Source: an uncultured Oscillospiraceae bacterium (lineage in GTDB: Bacteria > Bacillota > Clostridia > Oscillospirales > Acutalibacteraceae). From it: a stretch of 8,961 nt of DNA. Location: assembly GCA_900552225.1 (NCBI GenBank), contig URYX01000061.1, forward strand, positions 1-8,961, given 5' to 3'. Under the pieces are notes generated by a model. The model was not told where the DNA came from, did no database searches, and saw nothing but the letters and a program-made list of their open reading frames with translations. Shown one piece after another: positions 1 to 6,978 of the stretch (position 1 is the stretch's first letter; the number at the start of each line of letters is the position of its first letter). The position numbers were made by a program, and so were the translations under genes.

Positions 1-536
1 CAGCGATCCATCGCCTGCTTTTCGATGTAGCGGTGCGCCTCCTGCTCGGTCATCTTCAGCTGATCGATCAGCAGCCATTTGGCACGGCTCACCAGCCGGA
101 TCTCCTCCATCTTCTCCTCGATGGAGGCGGTTTTCTGCTCCATGCGGCGCAGACGCTCGCGCGTGCCGCACAGGAGCTGCAGCGACCCCGTCACCAGGGC
201 GGCGGAGGTCGGCTTGGACAGCGTCAGCACGCCGAACGGTGCCACCCGCGCGCTGATATCGGGGAACTGCTCCGCCCGTACCAGCAGCAGCACGCCGGTG
301 CCGCCGCTGTCGCAGAGATCCAGCGCGAGCCGCGTACCGAATTCGTCGGGCAGGGGGGTGTTGATGAGCACGATATCCCAGGCCCTTTCCACAATTTTCC
401 GGCGGGCATCGGCCGCGTCCGCGGCCACGGCCACGGGGCGGTAACGGCTTTCCGGCAGCAGCTGAAGGAGGGTTTCATTGAATTTGGCGGAGGCGGAGAC
501 CACCAGTGCGCTGTAGAAGCGTTCGGCTGCATCCAT
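1..536 (-). CDS. ANTAR-domain RNA-binding antitermination regulator with pseudo-receiver, 3' end cut by window
   Basis: The first 178 codons are present; the stop lies beyond the window. Residues 1-120 look like a CheY-type receiver. Residues about 126-150 form a charged, probably coiled-coil linker (RERLRRME...EEKMEEI). From about residue 147 comes an ANTAR domain, clear from RAKWLLIDQLKMTEQEA and HRYIEKQAMDR. ANTAR proteins (EutV, NasR, AmiR families) bind hairpins with AxxGxx hexaloops in nascent RNA and block termination. Family length is about 190-200 residues, so only the last part of the ANTAR helices is missing. The receiver is atypical: the phospho-acceptor site reads DIVLINTPLPDEFG, with Asn59 where Asp is expected, and the N-terminal acidic pair is replaced by SAS (14-16), while the SKP lysine (108) is kept. 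Start ATG at 536 has a strong AGGAGGAGGAG site 8 nt upstream. It is the last visible gene of the operon, 46 nt after glnA, as I recall for the clostridial glnA-nitR pair. Likely targets are the two leaders at 6835-6898 and 7049-7094. Confidence 0.93.
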   Translation of the reverse strand, partial: MDAAERFYSALVVSASAKFNETLLQLLPESRYRPVAVAADAADARRKIVERAWDIVLINTPLPDEFGTRLALDLCDSGGTGVLLLVRAEQFPDISARVAPFGVLTLSKPTSAALVTGSLQLLCGTRERLRRMEQKTASIEEKMEEIRLVSRAKWLLIDQLKMTEQEAHRYIEKQAMDR

Positions 537-544
537 CGGATGTT

Positions 545-555
545 CTCCTCCTCCT
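545..555 (-). promoter_or_regulatory. Strong ribosome binding site of the ANTAR gene
   Basis: AGGAGGAGGAG on the minus strand ends 8 nt before the ATG at 536. It settles the start of the regulator, whose frame is otherwise open and GC-rich, and gives it independent translation initiation despite being last in the operon. Confidence 0.8.
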
Positions 556-582
556 GTGGTTGTGGATCGGCTGCCGGGGTGA

Positions 583-1791
583 CTACGCGGTGTATAACCG
601 GATCACGGAGTGCGGCAGGCTTGCGGCCAGGAACGGGTCCCCCGCCGCACACCGCCCGGCCTCCTCCCGGCTCTGCGGCAGCACGGCATAGTCCGCCAGC
701 ACCGCGGCCGGAGCGGAAAACAGGTTAAAGTCCGCCGGCTGCGGCAGGCTCAGCCCCTCCCGGATCCCGCAGAGCCCGGCGCGGATCAGCAGGGTAAAGG
801 CGAGATACGGATTGCACAGCGGATCGGGGGAGCGCAGCTCGGCGCGCCGGTATTCTCCCTCGGCGGCCGGGATGCGGATGAGCTGCGAGCGGTTTTCGCG
901 TGACCAGGAGATGTAGCGGGGCGCCTTGTGCTCCCCGAGCCGCCGGTAGGAATCCTCGCCGGGATTGAGAAACACCGTCATGGCGGAGATGTGGGCCAGA
1001 ATGCCGGCAATGACCTGCGGCATGACGTCCCGCCCGTCCGCGCTTTTGGCGGAAAAATTGATGTGCATCCCGTTGCCGGCCTGATCGGGCAGCGGCTTCG
1101 GTGAAAAATCGGCGCAGAGCCCGTCCAGAGCCGCGATGGTGTGTACCACACCGCGGAAGGTCACGGCATTGTCGGCTGCGGTCAGGGGATCGGAGTAGCG
1201 GAAATCAATTTCGTTTTGCCCGGGCCCCTCCTCGTGATGCGAGCTCTCCGGGCAGATGCCCATGCGCTCAAGGGTCAGGCAGATTTCGCGGCGGACATTT
1301 TCGCCCCGGTCCTCCGGCGCAATGTCCATATATCCCGCATGATCGTAGGGAATCCGCGTCGGCTCTCCCGCCTCGTCGCGGCGGAACAGATAAAACTCCA
1401 TCTCCGCCCCGAACGAAAAGGAGATCCCCTCCTGCGCGGCCTCCTCGACCGCCTGCCGCAGCAGCTGTCGGGCATCGGCCTCAAACGGACGCCCGTCCGG
1501 GTAGGTGACATGGCAGAACATCCGCACCACCCGCCCGTGCTCCGGCCGCCACGGAAGCAGCGACAGCGTGGAGGGGTCGGGGTGCAGAAACAGATCGGAA
1601 TGCACCTCTCCGCCGAAGCCCGCAACGGCGGAGGCATCTATGGCAATTCCGTAAGTAAAGGCGCGGGAGAGCTCCTGCGGCATGACGGAGATGTTTTTCT
1701 GCACGCCAAAGGCGTCGCAGAAGGCCATGCGGATAAACTTGACGTCTTCCTCCGCCACGTATTGCAGGACTTCGTCCTTGGAATACTTCAC
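583..1791 (-). CDS. glnA: Short GlnA-like glutamine synthetase (type I fold)
   Basis: This should catalyse ATP-dependent condensation of glutamate and ammonium to glutamine in the cytoplasm. With the GTG start at 1791 it has 402 residues, somewhat shorter than usual GSI (about 440-470). Visible motifs are the N-terminal beta-Grasp part with FCDAFG (24-29, the Asp50-type residue at 26); the metal-site GAEMEF (128-133) and EEGPGQNEIDF (187-197); NGMHIN with the active-site His at 243; NP...SYRRL (276-285); NRSQLIRIP (300-308); and ELRSPDP (318-324). No adenylylation-loop tyrosine region is recognised. Odd point: the flap that normally reads EAP is KAP at 289-291, so the expected glutamate is lysine, with Glu287 nearby. 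The GTG start was chosen because family similarity begins with KYSKDEV right after it and AAAGGCGGGG precedes it. An ATG at 1821 would overlap the previous gene and has no Shine-Dalgarno. It lies 16 nt after the GXGXG gene. The family is certain; full GS activity is less certain because of the flap change. Confidence 0.9.
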   Translation of the reverse strand: MKYSKDEVLQYVAEEDVKFIRMAFCDAFGVQKNISVMPQELSRAFTYGIAIDASAVAGFGGEVHSDLFLHPDPSTLSLLPWRPEHGRVVRMFCHVTYPDGRPFEADARQLLRQAVEEAAQEGISFSFGAEMEFYLFRRDEAGEPTRIPYDHAGYMDIAPEDRGENVRREICLTLERMGICPESSHHEEGPGQNEIDFRYSDPLTAADNAVTFRGVVHTIAALDGLCADFSPKPLPDQAGNGMHINFSAKSADGRDVMPQVIAGILAHISAMTVFLNPGEDSYRRLGEHKAPRYISWSRENRSQLIRIPAAEGEYRRAELRSPDPLCNPYLAFTLLIRAGLCGIREGLSLPQPADFNLFSAPAAVLADYAVLPQSREEAGRCAAGDPFLAASLPHSVIRLYTA

Positions 1792-1807
1792 TGCGACCCC
1801 GCCTTTC

Positions 1808-2530
1808 TCAATTGGCAACATACATTTGCCGATAGGGATTCCTGCTGTCCGGCACCACAACCGTGTAGGTGTCGTGCCGCAGAGTGTCGGCATCATAGCC
1901 GAACAGCGCACAGAAGCGCGTAAGATACGGCTCCATGGCGGCCATTTCCTCCGCCGAGGCCGTGTGTGAGGTGGTTTGATGCGGGAAGTGTATGCCGGAG
2001 ACATCCCCGCGCAGTATCATCCGGCCGCCGTGCATGCCGGTGCAGGGGAAATTGCCGACGATCGGCCGTCCGTCCGTGTGCAGTCCGAGCACCAGAATCA
2101 GCCCTCCGGCCTGATATTCCCCGAGAAAGCTGCCCGCCCGTCCTCCGATGACGAGCACCGGCTGCTTGCTTTCATAGGCCTTCATGTGGATGCCGGCACG
2201 GTAGCCGGCGTTGTCCCGGACATAGATGGCGCCGCCGCGCATGGCGTATCCGGCGGCATCCCCGATGGAGCCGTGTACCACGATCAGCCCCTCGTTCATC
2301 GTGTCTCCGACCGCGTCCTGCGCATTGCCGTTGACCGTGATGTGCGCACCGTTGAGATAGGCGCCGAGCGCATTGCCCGGGACCCCGTCAATCTCGATGC
2401 TCCGGCTGCCGAGACCGGCCGCAATGAAGCGCTGCCCGAGGCAGCCGCGGATGCGGCAATCCTCGTCCGTTTGCCGGATTTCCCGGTTCAGGGACGCAAA
2501 ATCCAGTCCCCTCGCATCAATGGACATCAT
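1808..2530 (-). CDS. GXGXG-domain protein, third part of a split glutamate synthase
   Basis: A 240-residue stand-alone version of the C-terminal right-handed beta-helix of the glutamate synthase large subunit, related to the FwdC/FmdC C-terminal domain. The hallmark is repeated turns of the form G-N-x-x-G-x-x-M/L-x-x-G-x-I-x-V, visible as VPGNALGAYLNGAHITVNGNA, then GDTMNEGLIVVHGSIGDAAG, then YAMRGGAIYVRDNAG, and later GGRAGSFLGEYQAGGLILV. In full-length GltB this domain is structural, helping hold the ammonia tunnel and the glutaminase and synthase domains together; here it presumably does so as a separate subunit. The start at 2530 follows GGGAGG by 11 nt, and a second in-frame ATG follows at once. 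Only 1 nt separates it from the stop of the upstream oxidoreductase gene, indicating translational coupling. The C-terminal 50 residues (after GIHFPHQ) contain no motif I can name. Confidence 0.88.
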   Translation of the reverse strand: MMSIDARGLDFASLNREIRQTDEDCRIRGCLGQRFIAAGLGSRSIEIDGVPGNALGAYLNGAHITVNGNAQDAVGDTMNEGLIVVHGSIGDAAGYAMRGGAIYVRDNAGYRAGIHMKAYESKQPVLVIGGRAGSFLGEYQAGGLILVLGLHTDGRPIVGNFPCTGMHGGRMILRGDVSGIHFPHQTTSHTASAEEMAAMEPYLTRFCALFGYDADTLRHDTYTVVVPDSRNPYRQMYVAN

Positions 2531-2531
2531 A

Positions 2532-3779
2532 TTATACCACACCTCCCAAAATTTTTCTACGGTAAATTGACGGAAAAGCGGACAAATTCGGATTTTTTTT
2601 GAGATGTTCAAAATCGATCTCCGCAAGCGGCGTGCGCGAGCGGATCAGATCGGTATAAATGCCCGCCCGTTCCACCGCACCGATCAGAATGTATCCGACC
2701 AGGCGTCCGTCCCGAAGGAACAGCCGCTTGAGATGCTCCCCGTCGGATTCCTCGTATACCTCGCCGCCCTGCTCCGGCGTGGGACAGCTGCCGGCGGTCA
2801 TGGCGTGACAGCCGAAGAAGCCGATGGAATTCATCGGGATGGCATCGTCAAAGACGTCGTTCCCGCCCGCCATGTTGATGCCGGCGCAGCGCCCCTGCCG
2901 GTAGGCGTTCGGGAGCAGCGCCATCACCCTGACGGTGCCGTCGGATACGTCCACAGCCTCCGTGCAGTCCCCGGCGGCGAACACGTCCGGCAGGGAGGTG
3001 CGCATGGCACTGTCCACCGTGATTCCGCGGCCGCAGGCTCCGCCCGCCTCGCGGACCAGCGCGGTGTTGGCCCGCACGCCGACCGCCAGAATCAGCAGGT
3101 CAAACGGCACCGCGGCCCCGCTTCTCATGTGGGCCGTGTTCCCCTCAAAGCGCGCGGCCGAATCCCCGAGCCGGAAGGAGACGCCGTGCCGCTCCAGCTG
3201 CCGCTGCAGCAGGGCGGCGCTTTCGGTGTCCAGAATACTCGAGAGGATCCGGTCGGCCAGATCGCAGACCGTCAGGCTGCCGACCCGTCCGCACAGCCCC
3301 TCGGCGCATTTCAGTCCGATGAGCCCGGCCCCGACGATCAGCACGCGGCTGTCCGGCCGCAGCTCCCGCTCGATGGCCAGCGCATCGTCCCAGGTCATGA
3401 AGGCATGGGCGCTCGGCACGGTGTCGAGCCCCTCCATGGGCGGCACAAACGGGGAGGAGCCGGCGGCGACGCATACGGCATCGTAGGAAAGCCGGCTGCC
3501 GTCGTCGAGCGTGAGCTCCTTTTGCTGCGGGTCGAGCCGGACGGCGGAGCAGCCGTACCGCACCGTGCAGCGATTGTCCTCGTAGAAGCCGTCCGGACGG
3601 TACGGAAGCCGGGAGAGGTCGGTCTTGCCCTCCAGATAATAGGAGATGAGCGGGCGGCAATAGACGGGATGCCGTTCGGCGGAGAGCACCGTGATGTCCG
3701 CCGTGCGGTCCACGCTGCGGATTCCCTCGATGCAGCCGGCCGCGGCAATGCCGTTGCCGACGATGACATAGTGCTTCAT
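2532..3779 (-). CDS. FAD-dependent NAD(P)H oxidoreductase (rubredoxin reductase/NirB-like fold), probable GOGAT electron-input subunit
   Basis: 415 residues. The FAD-binding Rossmann motif is at the N-terminus (VGNGIAAAG, 7-15); the second dinucleotide-binding motif is VGAGLIG (149-155); the FAD-closing motif is SLPDVFAAGD (262-271). An acidic residue, Asp173, follows the second beta strand of the NAD domain (LTVCD), which usually favours NADH over NADPH. The redox disulfide of disulfide reductases (CxxxxC) and the CGxPYY cysteine of NADH oxidases are absent; the corresponding region reads YCRPLISYYLEG (40-51), as in NADH:rubredoxin reductase and NirB relatives. It therefore most likely passes hydride electrons to a one-electron carrier, most plausibly the adjacent iron-sulfur protein. 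That would make the pair a functional substitute for GltD, which carries both activities in one chain. The ATG at 3779 overlaps the ferredoxin stop (ATGA) and has GAGGAGG upstream. A stand-alone NADH oxidase role cannot be excluded. Confidence 0.88.
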   Translation of the reverse strand: MKHYVIVGNGIAAAGCIEGIRSVDRTADITVLSAERHPVYCRPLISYYLEGKTDLSRLPYRPDGFYEDNRCTVRYGCSAVRLDPQQKELTLDDGSRLSYDAVCVAAGSSPFVPPMEGLDTVPSAHAFMTWDDALAIERELRPDSRVLIVGAGLIGLKCAEGLCGRVGSLTVCDLADRILSSILDTESAALLQRQLERHGVSFRLGDSAARFEGNTAHMRSGAAVPFDLLILAVGVRANTALVREAGGACGRGITVDSAMRTSLPDVFAAGDCTEAVDVSDGTVRVMALLPNAYRQGRCAGINMAGGNDVFDDAIPMNSIGFFGCHAMTAGSCPTPEQGGEVYEESDGEHLKRLFLRDGRLVGYILIGAVERAGIYTDLIRSRTPLAEIDFEHLKKNPNLSAFPSIYRRKILGGVV

Positions 3780-4216
3780 ACCGATTCTCCCTCCTCATAG
3801 ACGATGGCGCGGTTGGGACATCCGGCCACGCAGGCCGGCATCCCCGCCGCATTCTGCACGCACAGCTCGCATTTCTGCACAACGCCCTGCTCCCCCTGCG
3901 CCACCGCGCCGTAGGGGCAGACCAGAATGCAGGTCAGGCACCCGACGCAGCGGCCGCGGTCGATCCGCACCACGCCGTTTTCGTCGCGGTGCAGTGCACC
4001 GGAGATGCAGCTGCGCACGCACTGCGGGTCGGTGCAGTGGCGGCAGGATACGGCGTAGGTGACCGGACCGCATTCCTCCACGCGGATGCGCGGATACAGC
4101 GGCTTGCCCTTCAGCGCCTTGACCATGTCGCGGATACCGGAGTTGGCATAGGCACAGTTGTATTCGCAAAGATGACACCCGAGGCACCAGGCCTCACGAA
4201 CATACACTCGTTTCAT
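3776..4216 (-). CDS. Four-cluster [4Fe-4S] ferredoxin-type electron-transfer protein (HycB/CooF-like)
   Basis: 146 residues with 16 cysteines arranged as four cluster-binding groups: C11-C14-C17-C21, C58-C61-C66-C70, C90-C93-C96-C100 and C116-C119-C129-C133. The pattern, including CRHCTDPQCVRSC and the long last spacing CELCVQNAAGMPACVAGC, is that of the HycB/CooF/DmsB group of electron-transfer subunits; C49 is an additional cysteine. Its likely role is a wire between the FAD oxidoreductase encoded next and the FMN/[3Fe-4S] glutamate synthase encoded just before. Both junctions are 4-nt ATGA overlaps, implying coupled, near-stoichiometric synthesis. No signal peptide or membrane segment is seen, so it should be cytoplasmic. 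The physiological electron donor (NADH through the next gene, or a soluble ferredoxin) cannot be told from sequence. Confidence 0.92.
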   Translation of the reverse strand: MKRVYVREAWCLGCHLCEYNCAYANSGIRDMVKALKGKPLYPRIRVEECGPVTYAVSCRHCTDPQCVRSCISGALHRDENGVVRIDRGRCVGCLTCILVCPYGAVAQGEQGVVQKCELCVQNAAGMPACVAGCPNRAIVYEEGESV

Positions 4217-5715
4217 TCTCCCGCATGTGAGACACCGAGAATCTCAAGCTCCTTTTCCGTCAGATTGACACCGCGCAGCATCAGTCGGTTCCCGCGCAGT
4301 GCTTCGATGGAGTTGATCCCCATCCCGCCCATCAGCTCCTTGATTTCGTGGCGCCAGGCCGTCATGAGATTGACGAGCCGCTCGGCCCCGATATCCGGAT
4401 TGAGCCGCCGGACCAGCTCCGGCCGCTGGGTGGCAATGCCCCAGTTGCATTTGCCGGTCTGGCAGGTGCGGCACAGATGGCAGCCGAGCGCCAGCAGCGC
4501 CGCCGTGGCGATATAGCAGGCATCCGCACCGAGCGCAATCGCCTTGACGACATCGGCGGCGGAGCGGATGCTGCCGCCGACCACCAGCGAGACCTGATGC
4601 CGGATGCCCTCATCCCGCAGCCGCTGATCGACGGCAGCCAGCGCCAGCTCAATCGGGATGCCGACGTTGTCGCGGATACGGGTGGGGGCTGCTCCGGTGC
4701 CGCCGCGGAAGCCGTCGATGGCGATGATGTCCGCGCCGCTGCGGGCAATGCCGCTGGCGATGGCGGCAATATTGTGCACGGCGGCCACCTTGACAATCAC
4801 CGGCTTACGGTAGGCGGTGGCCTCCTTCAGAGAGTAGACCAGCTGCCGCAGATCCTCGATGGAGTAGATGTCGTGGTGGGGTGCGGGGGAGATGGCGTCC
4901 GATCCCTCCGGAATCATCCGCGTCCGCGAGACATCACCGACAATCTTGGCTCCGGGCAGATGCCCGCCGATGCCCGGCTTGGCACCCTGCCCCATCTTGA
5001 TCTCGATGGCCGCGCCCGCATTCAGGTAATCCTCGTGCACGCCGAAGCGGCCGGAGGCCACCTGCACGATGGTGTTCTCGCCGTAGCAGTAGAAATCCTC
5101 GTGCAGTCCGCCCTCGCCGGTGTTGTAGAGGATGCCGAGCTCCCGCGCCGCGCGGGCCAGACTCTCGTGGGCATTGTAGCTGATGGAGCCGTAGCTCATG
5201 GCGGAGAACATGACCGGCATGGACAGGCAGAGCTGCGGCGGCAGCTCCGTCTGCAGCCGCCCGTCCGGCCCGCGGTGCACCTCCGCCGGCTTTTTGCCGA
5301 GGAACACCCGCGTCTCCATCGGCTCCCGCAGTGGGTCGATCGGCGGGTTCGTGACCTGGGAGGCGTTGATGAGCAGCTTGTCCCAGTAGACGGGCAGCGG
5401 CTTCGGGTTGCCCATGGAGGAGAGCAGCACACCGCCGCTCTCGGCCTGCTTGTAGATTTCCTTGATGGTATCGCTCTGCCAGTTGGCGTTTTCGCGGAAG
5501 ACGCAGTCGTTTTTGACAATCTTCAGCGCATGGGTCGGACACAGCGCGACGCAGCGCTGGCAATCGACGCAGCGGGACTCGTCGCTGAGCATGAGCCCGC
5601 TGTCCGCATCGTAACGGTGCACCTCGTTGGCACACTGTCGCTCGCAGACGCGGCAGCCGATGCAGCGGTCGTAATTGCGGACCACTTCAAATTCGGGCGT
5701 GATATAGACAGACAT
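4213..5715 (-). CDS. Glutamate synthase FMN/[3Fe-4S] core with N-terminal double [4Fe-4S] ferredoxin module
   Basis: 500 residues from the ATG at 5715. It reductively converts the 2-iminoglutarate formed from 2-oxoglutarate and ammonia into glutamate. Residues 1-65 carry two ferredoxin clusters (C18-C21-C24-C28; C49-C52-C55-C59-P). The rest is the FMN-binding TIM barrel of GltB, with LYNTGEGG, IEIKMGQGAKPGIGGHLPG, GSDAISPAPHHDIYS, AIDGFRGGTGAAPT and VVGGSIRSAADVVKAIALGA. The cluster region CHLCRTCQTGKCNWGIATQ (from C412) corresponds to the [3Fe-4S] loop of glutamate synthase but is richer in cysteine. No glutaminase or GXGXG domain is present; both are separate genes in this operon, the split arrangement known from archaea and Clostridia. 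The ATG start leaves 1 nt after the amidotransferase stop, with GAAGG about 11 nt upstream; an in-frame GTG at 5727 would overlap that gene. The stop overlaps the ferredoxin ATG. Confidence 0.95.
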   Translation of the reverse strand: MSVYITPEFEVVRNYDRCIGCRVCERQCANEVHRYDADSGLMLSDESRCVDCQRCVALCPTHALKIVKNDCVFRENANWQSDTIKEIYKQAESGGVLLSSMGNPKPLPVYWDKLLINASQVTNPPIDPLREPMETRVFLGKKPAEVHRGPDGRLQTELPPQLCLSMPVMFSAMSYGSISYNAHESLARAARELGILYNTGEGGLHEDFYCYGENTIVQVASGRFGVHEDYLNAGAAIEIKMGQGAKPGIGGHLPGAKIVGDVSRTRMIPEGSDAISPAPHHDIYSIEDLRQLVYSLKEATAYRKPVIVKVAAVHNIAAIASGIARSGADIIAIDGFRGGTGAAPTRIRDNVGIPIELALAAVDQRLRDEGIRHQVSLVVGGSIRSAADVVKAIALGADACYIATAALLALGCHLCRTCQTGKCNWGIATQRPELVRRLNPDIGAERLVNLMTAWRHEIKELMGGMGINSIEALRGNRLMLRGVNLTEKELEILGVSHAGE

Positions 5716-5716
5716 T

Positions 5717-6808
5717 TCAGTAAGCACCTTCTTTTACTTTCACGATGACCGGCTCGCCGCCGGCCGGGGCATACAGATGCTCGGCATCCGGCTCCATGGC
5801 GCGGATGGCGGCCTCCTCGCTGGCAATGAACACGCAGTCGCCCTTTTCCGCCGTCACCATGGAGCGCAGCTTCAGGCGGTCGTTGAGAGCCATCAGGCCG
5901 CCCCGGAAGCCGAGAATGATGGAAAACGGCCCGGTGACCAGCAGGCTCGGATAGACGGTGCGCAGATACGCCAGCTGCTCCGCCTGCTCCGGAGGCGCCT
6001 GCTCGATGGTGCTCCAGAAGGGGGCGGCGATGACGGAGGCGGTTTCCTCCAGCGTCAGCCCCTGCCGCCGCAGCAGATAATCCGCAATGTAGGTGATGAC
6101 CTCGGTGTCGGTCTGCAGCGTACAGCGGTAGCCGAACATCTCGATGTAGCGCCGGTTGGCGTCGTAGGAGGAAATCTCCCCGTTGTGGACAATGGAATAG
6201 TCCAGAAGCGCAAACGGATGGGCACCGCCCCACCAGCCCGGAGTGTTCGTGGGATACCGCCCGTGTGCCGTCCAGGAGTAGGCCTCGTATTCCTCCAGCC
6301 GGTAAAACCGGCCGACATCCTCCGGGAATCCGACCGCCTTGAAGACCCCCATGTTCTTGCCGCTCGAAAAGACATAGGCCCCGTCCAGCCGGGCGTTGAT
6401 GTGCATGACCGTGCGGGCGACGTATTCCTTTTCGTCGAGCTGCAGACGGGACAGCACCGACGCAAGCGGCGCGACGAAATAGCGCCAGATCAGGGGAACG
6501 TCGGTAATCTCCGGGATTTTCCGGATGGGGATGTTCTCGGATTTGACAATCTCGAACCGCTCCTTGAGCAGCTGCTCGCAGGCAATGCGCGCCTCATTGT
6601 CATTGTAGAAAATATGCAGTGCGTAAAACTCCCGGTAGTCGGGGTAGATTCCGTAGCCGGCAAAGCCGCCCCCGAGGCCGTTGGAGCGGTCGTGCATGGG
6701 AATCATGCTGCCGATGATGCTCTCTCCCGTCATCCGGCGGCCGTCGCGGGAGATGACGGCCGAGATGGCGCAGCCGGACGGAATCCGGATTTGACCTTCC
6801 GTTTTCAT
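5717..6808 (-). CDS. Class II (Ntn) glutamine amidotransferase, glutaminase part of split glutamate synthase
   Basis: 363 residues. It hydrolyses glutamine to glutamate and ammonia, which is channelled to the FMN synthase encoded directly downstream. Class II glutaminase features are an early cysteine in IPSGCAIS (Cys13), HGRYPTNTPGWWGGAHPF (equivalent to the HTRYAT...QPF substrate-binding segment), IVHNGEISSY (the oxyanion-hole Asn-Gly) and the TDTEVI loop. The catalytic cysteine of Ntn amidotransferases must be N-terminal, so residues 1-12 would have to be removed as a short propeptide. GltB itself is processed this way, but that remains an inference here. The ATG at 6808 is preceded by AGAAAGGA with suitable spacing. 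It is the first gene of the operon, about 93 nt downstream of the predicted start site at about 6901, with a leader terminator/antiterminator in between. Confidence 0.93.
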   Translation of the reverse strand: MKTEGQIRIPSGCAISAVISRDGRRMTGESIIGSMIPMHDRSNGLGGGFAGYGIYPDYREFYALHIFYNDNEARIACEQLLKERFEIVKSENIPIRKIPEITDVPLIWRYFVAPLASVLSRLQLDEKEYVARTVMHINARLDGAYVFSSGKNMGVFKAVGFPEDVGRFYRLEEYEAYSWTAHGRYPTNTPGWWGGAHPFALLDYSIVHNGEISSYDANRRYIEMFGYRCTLQTDTEVITYIADYLLRRQGLTLEETASVIAAPFWSTIEQAPPEQAEQLAYLRTVYPSLLVTGPFSIILGFRGGLMALNDRLKLRSMVTAEKGDCVFIASEEAAIRAMEPDAEHLYAPAGGEPVIVKVKEGAY

Positions 6809-6825
6809 AGCGCTCGTCCTTTCTG

Positions 6826-6894
6826 AAATAAAACAGCAAAGGCGTTCCCTCCGACAGGGGGCACTTGCCCTCGGTCCGAATGAACGCCTTTGCT
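6826..6894 (-). terminator. Leader terminator-like hairpin before the glutamate synthase operon
   Basis: On the minus strand, 6894-6882 (AGCAAAGGCGTTC) pairs perfectly over 13 bp with 6847-6835 (GAACGCCTTTGCT). Inside is a second hairpin (CCGA 6874-6871 with TCGG 6854-6851, and GGGC 6870-6867 with GCCC 6862-6859, loop AAGT). A T-rich run GTTTTATTT (6834-6826) follows. It lies between promoter and first gene, so it should act as an attenuator rather than an end-of-operon terminator. The T tract is interrupted by G and A, so leaky termination is possible. Confidence 0.7.
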
Positions 6895-6898
6895 CATT
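6879..6898 (-). promoter_or_regulatory. ANTAR-type hairpin with AAAGGC hexaloop, alternative to the glutamate synthase leader terminator
   Basis: On the minus strand AATGAGC (6898-6892) pairs with GTTCATT (6885-6879), 7 bp including one G-U, closing the hexaloop AAAGGC (6891-6886). A at loop position 1 and G at position 4 match the known ANTAR recognition pattern. The loop and part of the stem are the same bases that form the 5' arm of the terminator at 6826-6894, so the two folds exclude each other. The hairpin begins within about 3 nt of the predicted start site. Confidence 0.6.
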
Positions 6899-6907
6899 GA
6901 CGGAAGC

Positions 6908-6936
6908 AGTATAGCATATATACCTTGATTTGTCAA
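6908..6936 (-). promoter_or_regulatory. Sigma-A-type promoter of the glutamate synthase/glnA/ANTAR operon
   Basis: On the minus strand the -35 is TTGACA (6936-6931) and the -10 is TATACT (6913-6908), with a 17-nt spacer. The predicted transcription start is near 6901. It is the only good promoter seen upstream of the seven leftward genes. Confidence 0.8.
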
Positions 6937-6978
6937 TCGGGTTTCCGCAGAAAACGCAAAGAAAATGCAGGATTGAAT

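Noticed and set aside
1790..1810. AAAGGCGGGG before glnA resembles the AAAGGC loop of the leader switches
   Set aside because: Flanking bases do not form a closing stem and no terminator follows; it serves as the ribosome binding region of glnA.
2531..2559. Extended -10-like TGGTATAAT on the minus strand just before the GXGXG gene
   Set aside because: The -35 region at the right distance (about 2559-2554) is poor, transcription would start inside the coding sequence, and the sequence is explained by the end of the oxidoreductase gene plus stop/start junction.
4348..5748. Long plus-strand open frame opposite the glutamate synthase core
   Set aside because: Composition is biased by the antisense of a well-recognised gene, there is no family resemblance and no ribosome binding site; same judgement for the open frame on the minus strand at 7072-8910 opposite glnN.
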